Shown here in pieces: positions 25,496 to 33,820 of a stretch of 64,000 bases of DNA (the stretch's first letter is position 1; each line of letters starts with the position of its first letter). Position numbers and translations under genes: made by a program. Source of the DNA: Galactobacter sp052108535 (lineage in GTDB: Bacteria; Actinomycetota; Actinomycetes; Actinomycetales; Micrococcaceae). The stretch is taken from NCBI GenBank assembly GCA_052108535.1, contig JBQDZM010000002.1, positions 1 through 64,000 on the forward strand, in the 5' to 3' direction. Below the pieces are notes generated by a model. It was not told the DNA's origin and did not search any database. It saw nothing but the letters and a program-made list of their open reading frames with translations.

Positions 25496-26125
25496 ATGAC
25501 GCAGTACACGTTGCCGGAACTGCCCTACGATTACGCGGCACTGGAACCCAACATCTCCGCTCGGATCATGGAGCTGCACCACGACAAGCACCATGCAACC
25601 TATGTTGCCGGTGCCAACAAGGCGTTGGAGCAGCTGGCAGAGGCCCGTGAGAAGAACGACTTCGCCAACGTTGCCAAGTTCTCCAAGGACCTGGCCTTCA
25701 ACCTGGGTGGTCACACCAACCACTCCATCTTCTGGAACAACCTCTCCCCGGAGGGTGGCGACCGTCCGGAGGGCGAGCTCGCTGCCGCCATCGACGACGC
25801 CTTCGGTTCCTTCGAGGCCTTCCAGGCCCACTTCACGCAGGCTGCACTGGGCATCCAGGGCTCCGGCTGGGCCTTCCTCGCGATCGAGGGCCTCGGCGGC
25901 AACCTCGTCATCGAGCAGCTCTACGATCAGCAGGGCAACGTCCCCGTCGCCACCACCCCGTTGCTGATGCTGGACATGTGGGAGCACGCCTTCTACCTGG
26001 ACTACGTCAACGTCAAGGCCGACTATGTGAAGGCCTTCTGGAACATCGTCAACTGGGCCGATGTGTCCAAGCGCTTCGAGGCCGCCCGCGCTGGCGCCAA
26101 GCAGCTCATCGTCCCGGGTGCCTGA
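25496..26125 (+). CDS. sodA: Superoxide dismutase, Mn/Fe family (Mn-type residues)
   Basis: Converts superoxide to hydrogen peroxide and oxygen; 209 residues, no signal peptide. Metal ligands are visible as the first His in MELHHDKHHATYV, the His of GGHTNHSIFW, and Asp plus His of LDMWEHAFYLDY. The Gly-Gly-His context and the Gln in YDQQGNVPV favour manganese over iron. A strong ribosome binding site, AGGAGGAA, lies 4 nt before the ATG. It is monocistronic and followed by a hairpin terminator. With the Mn riboswitch at terC, it marks manganese as a managed metal in this organism. Confidence 0.96.
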   Translation: MTQYTLPELPYDYAALEPNISARIMELHHDKHHATYVAGANKALEQLAEAREKNDFANVAKFSKDLAFNLGGHTNHSIFWNNLSPEGGDRPEGELAAAIDDAFGSFEAFQAHFTQAALGIQGSGWAFLAIEGLGGNLVIEQLYDQQGNVPVATTPLLMLDMWEHAFYLDYVNVKADYVKAFWNIVNWADVSKRFEAARAGAKQLIVPGA

Positions 26126-26181
26126 ACGGCGCTTCCGTGCGTGCTGAACGCATCACGGTGACGCAGTAGCGCCGTGGGATC

Positions 26182-26215
26182 CATGTGGCCCGGGAGGGAA
26201 CTCCCGGGCCACATG
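26182..26215 (+). terminator. sodA terminator
   Basis: Perfect 15-bp stem, CATGTGGCCCGGGAG with CTCCCGGGCCACATG, around a GGAA loop, 56 nt after the sodA stop. There is no U-run, as often in high-GC Actinobacteria. Confidence 0.8.
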
Positions 26216-26540
26216 TGCATCCGTCGACGCCCATCCTGGGAATCCGTGCAGCAATCCATGTGAGGGCCCTCACGACATCACGTAGGTGCGTGTGTAGACT
26301 TATTTCCGAGTCTTACGGCCATGTTGCTTGGTTGTCACGGGCACGTGAAATCAGGTCTGGTCGCACCACCAACTTTTCAGGGTTGGGAACTCACGACACG
26401 ACGGTGTGTCCCCGGTTCTACCAAGTTATTGACCGGGCCGCGTCGACGACCGCTGCCGCGTCAGGCAACGGAGGATGACCAACTCCCTCGACACCTCGGG
26501 GGAGGCGGCGACGCGGCCTGCTGATCCAAGGAGTGAAGCA
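26216..26540 (+). promoter_or_regulatory. Non-coding region before gap with candidate promoter and small palindrome
   Basis: This 325-nt stretch has no convincing gene. TGTG-TAGACT at 26291-26300 resembles an extended -10, giving a leader of about 235 nt. TCACG-GGCA-CGTGA at 26335-26348 is a perfect 5-bp dyad downstream of it. A long leader with a dyad suggests regulated expression of gap, but no known regulator site is recognised. Confidence 0.35.
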
Positions 26541-27551
26541 GTGACTACACGCATCGGAATCAACGGGTTCGGCCGCATTGGCCGCAACGTACTGCGCGTC
26601 ATCGAGGCCCAGGGCCAGGACGTCCAGATCGTCGCCATCAACGACCTCGCCCCCGTCGACGCCATCGCGATGCTCATCAAGTACGACACGATCCTGGGCG
26701 CCTACCCGGGCACCGTCTCCAGCGACGGGCAGAATCTCGTCCTCGACGGTCGCTCCATCCCCGTGACCCAGCATCGCGACCCCGCCGAGGTCGACTGGGC
26801 CTCCGCAGGCGCCGATGTTGTGCTCGAGTGCACCGGCCTGTTCACCGACGGCACCAAGGCCGCAGCCCACCTCAAGGGCGGCGCCAAGAAGGTCATCATC
26901 TCCGCGCCCGCCAAGAACGTGGACGGAACCTTCGTGCTCGGCGTGAACCAGGACGGCTACGACGCCGCCACGATGAACGTCATCTCCAACGCGTCCTGCA
27001 CCACCAACTGCCTGGCACCCATGGCCAAGGTGCTCAACGACACCTTCGGTGTGGAGTCCGGCATCATGACCACCATCCACGCGTACACGGGTGATCAGAA
27101 CATTCACGACAACGTGCACAAGTCCGACCCCCGTCGCGCCCGTGCCGCTGCACAGAACCTGATCCCCACCTCGTCGGGTGCTGCCAAGGCCATCGGTTCC
27201 GTGCTCCCGGAACTGGACGGCAAGCTCTCCGGCGCGGCCGTGCGTGTCCCGGTGATCACCGGTTCGCTGACCGACCTCACTGCCGTGCTGTCCAAGGAAG
27301 TCACGGTCGACGAGGTCAACGCTGCCTTCAAGAAGGCGTCCGAGGACGGCCCGCTGGCCCCGTACCTGGCCTACAACGAGGACCCGATCGTCTCCTCCGA
27401 CATCGTGACCTCCCCGGCCTCCGTCACCTTCGACGCACCCCTGACCTTCGTCAAGGGCAACCAGGTGAAGATCCTGGGCTGGTACGACAACGAGTGGGGC
27501 TACACCAACCGCCTCGTGGACCTTGCCGCGTTCGTCGGCGAACAGCTCTGA
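26541..27551 (+). CDS. gap: Glyceraldehyde-3-phosphate dehydrogenase
   Basis: NAD-linked glycolytic enzyme of 336 residues. The Rossmann start is RIGINGFGRIGRNVLR, and the catalytic Cys lies in SNASCTTNCLAP. The segment around HAYTGDQNIHDNVHKSD precedes RRARAAAQNLIPTS, so it carries a short insertion relative to the common HKDLRRARA form. The end is GWYDNEWGYTNRLVDL. The GTG at 26541 is chosen because AAGGAG lies 7 nt before it; an ATG at 26475 would add 22 unconserved residues. Next come pgk and tpiA, the usual glycolytic block. Confidence 0.97.
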   Translation: MTTRIGINGFGRIGRNVLRVIEAQGQDVQIVAINDLAPVDAIAMLIKYDTILGAYPGTVSSDGQNLVLDGRSIPVTQHRDPAEVDWASAGADVVLECTGLFTDGTKAAAHLKGGAKKVIISAPAKNVDGTFVLGVNQDGYDAATMNVISNASCTTNCLAPMAKVLNDTFGVESGIMTTIHAYTGDQNIHDNVHKSDPRRARAAAQNLIPTSSGAAKAIGSVLPELDGKLSGAAVRVPVITGSLTDLTAVLSKEVTVDEVNAAFKKASEDGPLAPYLAYNEDPIVSSDIVTSPASVTFDAPLTFVKGNQVKILGWYDNEWGYTNRLVDLAAFVGEQL

Positions 27552-27572
27552 GTCCAGACCCGAACACCATGT

Positions 27573-27627
27573 GAGGCCGTCCCAGCCCGCCGAGCGCCCG
27601 AGCGTTCGGACGGGACGGGGCGGCCTC
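27573..27627 (+). terminator. Hairpin after gap
   Basis: GAGGCCGTCCC pairs with GGGGCGGCCTC (11 bp, one G-U) about 20 nt after the gap stop, with a GC-rich 33-nt spacer able to fold further. Confidence 0.6.
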
Positions 27628-27630
27628 GCT

Positions 27631-27656
27631 GCGCGTGTTGTCGAGGAAACACGCGC
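27631..27656 (+). terminator. Second hairpin between gap and pgk
   Basis: GCGCGTGTT and AACACGCGC form a 9-bp stem with an 8-nt loop, followed by TTCT. In tandem with the preceding hairpin, it separates gap from the independent pgk promoter. Confidence 0.6.
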
Positions 27657-27678
27657 TTCTCACCTGACGAACCACGAC

Positions 27679-27684
27679 TAGAGT
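27679..27684 (+). promoter_or_regulatory. -10 element of pgk
   Basis: TAGAGT ends exactly 7 nt before the ATG at 27692. It rules out the GTG at 27683, which lies inside the hexamer. Confidence 0.58.
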
Positions 27685-27691
27685 GGAAAAC

Positions 27692-28924
27692 ATGACTGCT
27701 CAGACTCTTGACGATCTTCTGGCGACCGGTGTCGCAGGGCGTACCGTACTGGTGCGATCCGACCTGAACGTCCCCCTGGATGGCGACGGAAAGGTGACCG
27801 ACGACGGTCGCGTCCGCGCTTCCCTCCCCGTGATCTCGGAGCTGGCCCACGCGGGCGCCCGAGTCATCGTGCTGGCCCACCTGGGCCGGCCCAAGGGAAC
27901 CCCGGACCCTAAATTCTCGATTAGCCCGGCAGCGCGGCGCCTCGCGGAACTCGCGGACGTCGATGTGCAACTCGCGACCGATGTGGTGGGCGAATCCGCT
28001 ACAGCCCTGGCCGCCGGTTTGAAGGACACCCAAGTCCTGGTCGTGGAGAACGTCCGCTTCGAAGCTGGCGAGACCAGCAAGGACGACGCGGCGCGTGCCG
28101 AGCTGGCCCGCTCCTACGCCGCACTGGCTGGGGAGAACGGTGCCTTCGTGGATGACGCCTTCGGCGCCGTCCACCGCAAGCACGCGTCCGTCTACGACAT
28201 TGCGGCCGTCCTTCCCAGCTACCAGGGTCGCCTGGTCAGCAACGAACTCACGGTGCTCAAGCGCCTCACCGAGACCCCGGAGCGTCCCTTCGTGGTGGCC
28301 CTGGGCGGCTCCAAGGTCTCCGACAAGTTGGCCGTGATCGACCGTCTCCTGGACGTCGCGGATGAGTTGCTGATCGGCGGCGGCATGGCCTTCACGTTCC
28401 TGAAGGCTCAGGGCTACGATGTGGCCTCCAGCCTGCTGGAAGCAGACCAGCTCGACACCGTCCGTGAGTACCTTCGACGCTCCGAGCAGGGCGCGGCCAA
28501 GATCGTGCTTCCCACCGACGTGGTCCTGGCCTCCGCTTTCGCAGCAGACGCCGCTCACGAGATCCGTCCCGCCGAGGACATTCCGGGCGGTGCCATCGGT
28601 GCCACCGGTCTGGGACTCGACATCGGCCCGGCCTCCGCCGCCGCCTTCGCCGAGGCTATCGCGGGAGCCAAGACGGTCTTCTGGAACGGGCCCATGGGCG
28701 TGTTCGAGATGGAGGCCTTCGCGGGCGGCACCCGCGTGCTGGCGCAGGCCCTGGCCGATTCCCCGGCCTTCACCGTGGTGGGTGGCGGCGACTCTGCCGC
28801 CGCCGTGCGAACGCTCGGCTTCGACGACGACGCATTCGGCCACATCTCCACCGGTGGCGGCGCCTCCCTCGAGTACCTCGAGGGCAAGCAGCTCCCCGGA
28901 CTCACCGCACTAGAGAACAGCTGA
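27692..28924 (+). CDS. pgk: Phosphoglycerate kinase
   Basis: Transfers phosphate from 1,3-bisphosphoglycerate to ADP; 410 residues in two lobes. The N-terminal substrate lobe has VLVRSDLNVPLDGDGKVTDD and VLAHLGRPKG. The hinge-to-nucleotide lobe has ALGGSKVSDK, GGGMAFTFLKAQG, WNGPMGVFE and GGGDSAAAV. It begins a unit with tpiA (9-nt gap) after the double terminator behind gap. The ATG at 27692 is fixed by the -10 spacing. Confidence 0.97.
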   Translation: MTAQTLDDLLATGVAGRTVLVRSDLNVPLDGDGKVTDDGRVRASLPVISELAHAGARVIVLAHLGRPKGTPDPKFSISPAARRLAELADVDVQLATDVVGESATALAAGLKDTQVLVVENVRFEAGETSKDDAARAELARSYAALAGENGAFVDDAFGAVHRKHASVYDIAAVLPSYQGRLVSNELTVLKRLTETPERPFVVALGGSKVSDKLAVIDRLLDVADELLIGGGMAFTFLKAQGYDVASSLLEADQLDTVREYLRRSEQGAAKIVLPTDVVLASAFAADAAHEIRPAEDIPGGAIGATGLGLDIGPASAAAFAEAIAGAKTVFWNGPMGVFEMEAFAGGTRVLAQALADSPAFTVVGGGDSAAAVRTLGFDDDAFGHISTGGGASLEYLEGKQLPGLTALENS

Positions 28925-28933
28925 GGAAGACCC

Positions 28934-29746
28934 ATGGCCAAACTCACCAATGGCAATTTCGCCAGGACCCCACTGATCGCGGGTAACTGGAAGATGAATA
29001 TGGACCACCGTCAGGGCATCACCCTGCTGCAGAAGACGGTCTGGACCCTGCAGGACGCCAAACACGATTTCGATCGTGTGGAGGTGGCTGTGTTCCCACC
29101 CTTCACCGACCTGCGTGGCGTGCAGACGTTGGTCTCCGGCGACGACTTGCCCGTGGTCTATGGCGGCCAGGACCTGTCTCCGGAGGACTCGGGCGCCTTC
29201 ACCGGCGACATCTCCGGTCAGTTCCTGCAGGCACTGGGATGCACCTACGCGCTCGTGGGTCACTCCGAGCGTCGCACCCTTCACGGCGAAGGGGACGACG
29301 TGGCCGCGGCTAAGGTCGCAGCGGCCCTACGCAACGAGCTCACTCCCATGCTGTGCGTGGGGGAAGACCTCTCCGTTCGTCAGGCAGGCAACCACGTGGA
29401 GCACACGTTGGCCCAGTCGGCCGCCGTACTGAAGGACCTGGACGCCGAAACCGTGTCCCGCCTGGTCATCGCCTATGAGCCCGTCTGGGCCATCGGCACC
29501 GGCGAGGTGGCCGGCCCCGAGGACGCGCAGGAGATGTGTGCAGCACTCCGGGCCTCCGTTGCGGAATCGCACGGGGAAGAGGCCGCAGAGGGCCTTCGGT
29601 TGCTCTACGGGGGTTCCGTGAAGTCGGGAAACGTCGCGGCGATCATGGCCGAGCCTGACGTGGACGGCGTGTTGGTTGGCGGGGCCAGCCTCGACGCCGC
29701 CGAATTTGCTAGTATTGCACGGTTCGAGCAGCACGCTTCGGCCTGA
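28934..29746 (+). CDS. tpiA: Triosephosphate isomerase
   Basis: Interconverts dihydroxyacetone phosphate and glyceraldehyde 3-phosphate; 270 residues. Active-site Lys in AGNWKMNMD, electrophilic His in LVGHSERR, catalytic Glu in YEPVWAIGTG, and phosphate-binding LYGGSVKSGN plus GVLVGGASLD. Nine nucleotides after pgk with AGGAAG as ribosome binding site, so co-transcribed. secG follows after 88 nt. Confidence 0.97.
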   Translation: MAKLTNGNFARTPLIAGNWKMNMDHRQGITLLQKTVWTLQDAKHDFDRVEVAVFPPFTDLRGVQTLVSGDDLPVVYGGQDLSPEDSGAFTGDISGQFLQALGCTYALVGHSERRTLHGEGDDVAAAKVAAALRNELTPMLCVGEDLSVRQAGNHVEHTLAQSAAVLKDLDAETVSRLVIAYEPVWAIGTGEVAGPEDAQEMCAALRASVAESHGEEAAEGLRLLYGGSVKSGNVAAIMAEPDVDGVLVGGASLDAAEFASIARFEQHASA

Positions 29747-29834
29747 TCCGTTCGGCCGGGTACTGTCCTGAACCAAGAACGCTGACCCGTTCCTAGAACT
29801 TCGAGTTGTACTTTCCAAGGAAGGAAGGACCCAC

Positions 29835-30092
29835 GTGTCCGCTCTCACCCTGACCCTGCAGATCTTGGTGCTCGTCACCAGCGTCCTGCTGGTGCTGACC
29901 ATCCTGCTGCACAAGGGTCGCGGCGGTGGCATCTCCGACCTGTTCGGCGGTGGCATGTCCTCTTCCATGGGCTCCTCCGGGGGCGCAGAGAAGACCCTGA
30001 ACCGCATCACGGTGTCCATCGCCCTGGTGTGGATCGTCTGCATCATCTTGCTGGCCCTGTTCCTGCGCTTCGGTGTGGGTCTGGACAGCTGA
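29835..30092 (+). CDS. secG: Preprotein translocase subunit SecG
   Basis: Small membrane subunit of the SecYEG channel; 85 residues. Two hydrophobic segments (TLQILVLVTSVLLVLTILL and ALVWIVCIILLALFL) flank the conserved cytoplasmic loop HKGRGGGISDLFGGG. A GTG start follows AAGGAAGGA. Actinobacteria commonly place secG right after tpiA. A very strong terminator follows. Confidence 0.95.
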   Translation: MSALTLTLQILVLVTSVLLVLTILLHKGRGGGISDLFGGGMSSSMGSSGGAEKTLNRITVSIALVWIVCIILLALFLRFGVGLDS

Positions 30093-30114
30093 CTCGCTAG
30101 CAGCGCAGTAGCAC

Positions 30115-30164
30115 AACGTCAGGAGGGCCCCACCCGGGAAACCGGGTGGGGCCCTCCTGACGTT
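30115..30164. terminator. Very strong bidirectional terminator between secG and opcA
   Basis: A perfect 23-bp stem (30115-30137 with 30142-30164) is closed by a GAAA tetraloop. The outer bases are AA and TT, giving symmetric function for secG on the plus strand and opcA on the minus strand, which ends at 30174. Confidence 0.92.
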
Positions 30165-30173
30165 GCTTGAGCC

Positions 30174-31118
30174 TCAGCGGGGGCTGGGTGCCACGGGGGA
30201 GAGGTCGCAGCGGGGCAGACCGTCACGCAGCACGGCACCCAGGACGACGTCGTCGTCCAATTGCCGCAATTCTTCAGCGAGGCAGGCCGCATCCGTGCGG
30301 ACCGGCAACGCGACACGTTGCACGGGTTGGCCCGGGAGATGGAGATCTGCCACGTGACCGTGCGGGCGATCCAGCTCAATGTCGCCACCCTGCCGGGAGA
30401 ACCGCACGCCGCCCACCGGGGCCGCGGAGTCGGCCTCGGCCAGGTGCACGGAGACGTCCGGCAGAGCCCACTGCAACCAGGCAGCCAACAGCGCGGTGCT
30501 GGGAGAGCCAACCTGGCCACGCACCGTGACGCCGCGCAGGCCCTCCACCCCGAACTGGTCCACGATGGACGTGAGCTGCGTGCGCCACAAGGTCAGCCTG
30601 GTCCAGGCGAGATCGGTGTCTCCGGGCCGCCAGGAGGCGGAAAGCTGCTCCAAGGCCCGGAACGGTTCGCTAGCCCTGGACGCATCAGTGATACGACGCT
30701 GGGATACGCTACCCAGTTCGGTTTCACCGGGGGCCGGTTCAAAGTCGCCCGCCCACCAAGTGAAGACCGGGTCGTCAGGAAGCAACAAGGCGGAGACCAA
30801 AGACTCGTTGAGCCGGCAGAGGTCACCGAAGAGTCGCAACACCACGATCTCGGAGGGGCCAACATCGGCACCACCCAGGACCCTGGCATCCATGCGGGTC
30901 TCCGCGCTGGCGTCCCCTGTCACCATCACGATGATGCGGCAGGGGTGCTCCACGGCGGCCGATTTGGCCGTCTCGATGGCGTGGTCCTCGGCCTCCGGGG
31001 TGGTGGGAACCAGCAGCGTCAGCACCCGTGCGCTACCGCCGGCCCCGCCGTCCCGGCGCAATTGCACCAGCGCCTTGGCGACCTCTGAGGTCAGGGTGTT
31101 CGTCAGATCCACGATCAT
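30174..31118 (-). CDS. opcA: Glucose-6-phosphate dehydrogenase assembly protein OpcA
   Basis: The 314 residues form the actinobacterial OpcA fold that supports assembly and activity of G6P dehydrogenase. Recognisable stretches: LTNTLTSEVAKALVQLR, RVLTLLVPT, EHPCRIIVMV, GPSEIVVLRLFG, LLLPDDPVFTWW and the C-terminal DRPHGHVADLHLPGQP. The ATG at 31118 overlaps the zwf stop by 4 nt (ATGA). In related genomes pgl follows; here the gene ends at a terminator facing secG. Confidence 0.95.
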   Translation of the reverse strand: MIVDLTNTLTSEVAKALVQLRRDGGAGGSARVLTLLVPTTPEAEDHAIETAKSAAVEHPCRIIVMVTGDASAETRMDARVLGGADVGPSEIVVLRLFGDLCRLNESLVSALLLPDDPVFTWWAGDFEPAPGETELGSVSQRRITDASRASEPFRALEQLSASWRPGDTDLAWTRLTLWRTQLTSIVDQFGVEGLRGVTVRGQVGSPSTALLAAWLQWALPDVSVHLAEADSAAPVGGVRFSRQGGDIELDRPHGHVADLHLPGQPVQRVALPVRTDAACLAEELRQLDDDVVLGAVLRDGLPRCDLSPVAPSPR

Positions 31119-32665
31119 GGACGGCGCCACGTCCTTCCGTCTCGGGCCAGAAGCAGATGGGCGGAATCCGGGCCCCAACTACCAGGGGCATAGGGTTCCG
31201 GTTGCTGTTCCAACGTGGCCCAGTACTCCTCGAACGGGTCGAGAATGCGCCAGGACTGCTCCACCTCGGCGTGCCGGGGGAAGAGCGGGGGTTCGCCGAG
31301 CAGCACATCGAGGATGAGCCGTTCGTAGGCCTCAGGGGAGGACTCGGTGAAGGAGGAACCATAGGAAAAGTCCATGGTCACATCCCGAACCTCCATCTGC
31401 GTGCCCGGAACCTTGGAGGCAATCCGCAACGTTGCTCCCTCATCGGGCTGAACGCGAATCACCACCGCGTTCTGACCGAACTCCATGCCGGTGTTGTCAT
31501 GGAAGAGCAGATTGGGGGCCTTCTTGAAGACCACGGCAATCTCCGTGACCCGACGACCCAGACGTTTACCCGCGCGCAGGTAGAACGGGACACCGTCCCA
31601 ACGTCGGGTTCCGATCTCCAGGCGGACCGCGGCGAAGGTTTCGGTCTTCGAGGTGGGGTCGAAGCCTTCCTCCTCGAGGTAGCCCTTGACCTTCTCGCCG
31701 CCCTGCCAACCGCCCGCGTACTGCCCACGAGCGCAGGCGGAGGGCAGATGATCCGGGACCCGAACGGCGGAGAGCACCTTCTCCTTCTCCGCGCGAAGCG
31801 CCCCGGCATCGAAGGCAATGGGCTCTTCCATGGCCGTCAGCGCCAACAACTGCAGCAGATGGTTCTGGATCACGTCACGGGCAGCACCGACACCGTCGTA
31901 GTAGCCGGCTCTGCCCCCGATCCCGATGTCCTCGGCCATGGTGATCTGCACATGGTCCACGTGCTCGGCGTTCCACAGCGGCTCAAAGAGCCGGTTGGCA
32001 AAACGCAGGGCAAGGAGGTTCTGGACCGTCTCCTTGCCGAGATAGTGGTCGATGCGGAACACGTCGTCCGGCGCGAAGACCGACTCAACGACGGAATTCA
32101 GTTCCCGGGCGGAGGCGAGGTCGTGACCGAAGGGTTTCTCGATGACGACACGCCGCCACGGAGGCATTCCCGTGGTGGGGTCCACCTCGCCGTCGGCCGC
32201 CAAACCGTGGTCGTTCAGCTTCCCGCACACGGCCTCGAACGCCTTGGGAGGGATGGAGAGGTAGAACGCGCGGTTGCCGCGGGTGCCACGTTCACGGTCG
32301 AGGTCGGCCAACACCTGGCCGAGTGTCTCGAACGCATCGTCGTCCTCGAAACCGCCGGTGACGAAACGGAAGCCGCCCGCCAGCTGTGCCCACACGTCCT
32401 CGTCGAACTCGGTCCTGGAACGGTCCTTCACCCAGCCGCGCGCCTGCTCCACGAACTGTTCGTGGCTCCAGTCGCGGCGGCCGAAGCCGATCACGCCGAA
32501 GCTGGCGGGCAGTAGGCCACGATGAGCCAGGTCGTACACAGCGGGCAGCAGCTTCTTACGCGCCAGGTCGCCCGTCACGCCGAAGAAGATCAGCGTGGAC
32601 GGGCCAGCGATACGAGCCAGCCGCCGGTCGTGGCGATCCCGTAATGGGTTGGTGAAACCGGCCAT
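31115..32665 (-). CDS. zwf: Glucose-6-phosphate 1-dehydrogenase
   Basis: First step of the oxidative pentose phosphate pathway, yielding NADPH; 516 residues. The nucleotide-binding start is TLIFFGVTGDLARKKLLPA, the substrate and catalytic motif is RIDHYLGKET, and VIEKPFG and YYDGVGAARDVIQNH are typical. The ATG at 32665 overlaps the tal stop by one base (TGATG), fixing the start. It is the third gene of a tightly packed tkt-tal-zwf-opcA unit. Confidence 0.97.
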   Translation of the reverse strand: MAGFTNPLRDRHDRRLARIAGPSTLIFFGVTGDLARKKLLPAVYDLAHRGLLPASFGVIGFGRRDWSHEQFVEQARGWVKDRSRTEFDEDVWAQLAGGFRFVTGGFEDDDAFETLGQVLADLDRERGTRGNRAFYLSIPPKAFEAVCGKLNDHGLAADGEVDPTTGMPPWRRVVIEKPFGHDLASARELNSVVESVFAPDDVFRIDHYLGKETVQNLLALRFANRLFEPLWNAEHVDHVQITMAEDIGIGGRAGYYDGVGAARDVIQNHLLQLLALTAMEEPIAFDAGALRAEKEKVLSAVRVPDHLPSACARGQYAGGWQGGEKVKGYLEEEGFDPTSKTETFAAVRLEIGTRRWDGVPFYLRAGKRLGRRVTEIAVVFKKAPNLLFHDNTGMEFGQNAVVIRVQPDEGATLRIASKVPGTQMEVRDVTMDFSYGSSFTESSPEAYERLILDVLLGEPPLFPRHAEVEQSWRILDPFEEYWATLEQQPEPYAPGSWGPDSAHLLLARDGRTWRRP

Positions 32666-33777
32666 CAGGCGTTCTTGGCCTCCTGCAAGGAGGCGGAGAG
32701 GCTCTCCAGCAGTTCGTTCCAGGAGACGATGAACTTCTCGACGCCCTCGGTCTCCAACTTGGACACGACCTCGTCGTAGTCGATCCCGAGTCCGGACAGG
32801 GCGTCCAGGACAGCGTTGGACTCCTCGTAGGTGCCACGCACCGTCTCCGATCCGTCGCCGCCGTGATCTGCCACGGCGTCGAGGGTGGCCTGAGGCATGG
32901 TGTTGACGGTGTCGGGTGCCACCAATCCGTCCACGTAGAGCGTGTCGGGGTAGGCGGGGTTCTTGACGCCGGTGGAGGCCCACAGGGCACGCTGCGGCCG
33001 CGCTCCTGCAGAGGCCAGCGTGGCCCAACGTTCGGACGCGTGAGCCTCCTCGTAGACCTGGTAGGCCAGGCGGGCATTGGCGAGGGCGGCCTTGCCGCGC
33101 AGCGCCAGTGCTGCCTCGGTCCCGATGGCATCCAGCCGGGCATCGATCTCGGCGTCGACACGGGACACGAAGAAGGACGCCACGGAGTGGATGCTGCTGA
33201 GGTCGTGTCCGGCCTCGCGGGCGCGCTCCAGACCCAACTGGTAGGCGTTGAGGACGCCGCGGTAGCGCTCCAGGTCGAAGATCAGGGTCACGTTGACGCT
33301 AATCCCGGCTGCGAGCACTTCGGTGATGGCCGGCAGGCCCTCCACAGTGGCGGGGATCTTGATCAGGACGTTGGAACGGTCCACCTTGGCGGCGAGTTCC
33401 TTCGCCTGGGCCACGGTGGCCGCCGTGTCGTGGGCAAAACGCGGGTCCACCTCGATGGACACGCGACCGTCCACACCGTCGGTGGCGGCGGCGACCGGGG
33501 CCATCACGTCACAGGCGGCGGCGACGTCGTCGGTGGTGATTTCGAAGACCGCGGAGTCGACGTCAGCGCCGGCTGCTGCCAACGCGGAAACCTGCTCAGC
33601 GTAGGAGGCGCCGTCCTTCAGCGCTGCGGCGAAGATGGAGGGATTGGTGGTCACGCCGGAGACGTCGGAGGACGCCACCAGTGCCGCGAGTGAGCCGGAG
33701 TTCAGGCGTTCGCGGGAGAGGTCGTCGAGCCACAGGGAGACGCCGGCGGCGGCGAGGGCTGAAGTGTGTGCACTCAT
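32665..33777 (-). CDS. tal: Transaldolase
   Basis: Moves a dihydroxyacetone unit between sugar phosphates in the non-oxidative pentose phosphate pathway; 370 residues, the long actinobacterial type. Key motifs: VSLWLDDLSRERLNSG, SGVTTNPSIFAAAL, the Schiff-base Lys in VLIKIPAT, NVTLIFDLERY, ASFFVSRVD and QRALWASTGVKNP. The ATG at 33777 is preceded by AAAGG. Forty-three nucleotides separate it from tkt. Confidence 0.96.
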   Translation of the reverse strand: MSAHTSALAAAGVSLWLDDLSRERLNSGSLAALVASSDVSGVTTNPSIFAAALKDGASYAEQVSALAAAGADVDSAVFEITTDDVAAACDVMAPVAAATDGVDGRVSIEVDPRFAHDTAATVAQAKELAAKVDRSNVLIKIPATVEGLPAITEVLAAGISVNVTLIFDLERYRGVLNAYQLGLERAREAGHDLSSIHSVASFFVSRVDAEIDARLDAIGTEAALALRGKAALANARLAYQVYEEAHASERWATLASAGARPQRALWASTGVKNPAYPDTLYVDGLVAPDTVNTMPQATLDAVADHGGDGSETVRGTYEESNAVLDALSGLGIDYDEVVSKLETEGVEKFIVSWNELLESLSASLQEAKNA

Positions 33778-33820
33778 GATCTGGTGCAGCCTTTCTGGTC
33801 GTGAAGAAGGTGAAAGGGGA

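Noticed and set aside
26185..26478. Open frame of 97 codons between sodA and gap
   Set aside because: It starts inside the sodA terminator hairpin, lacks a ribosome binding site and shows no codon bias.
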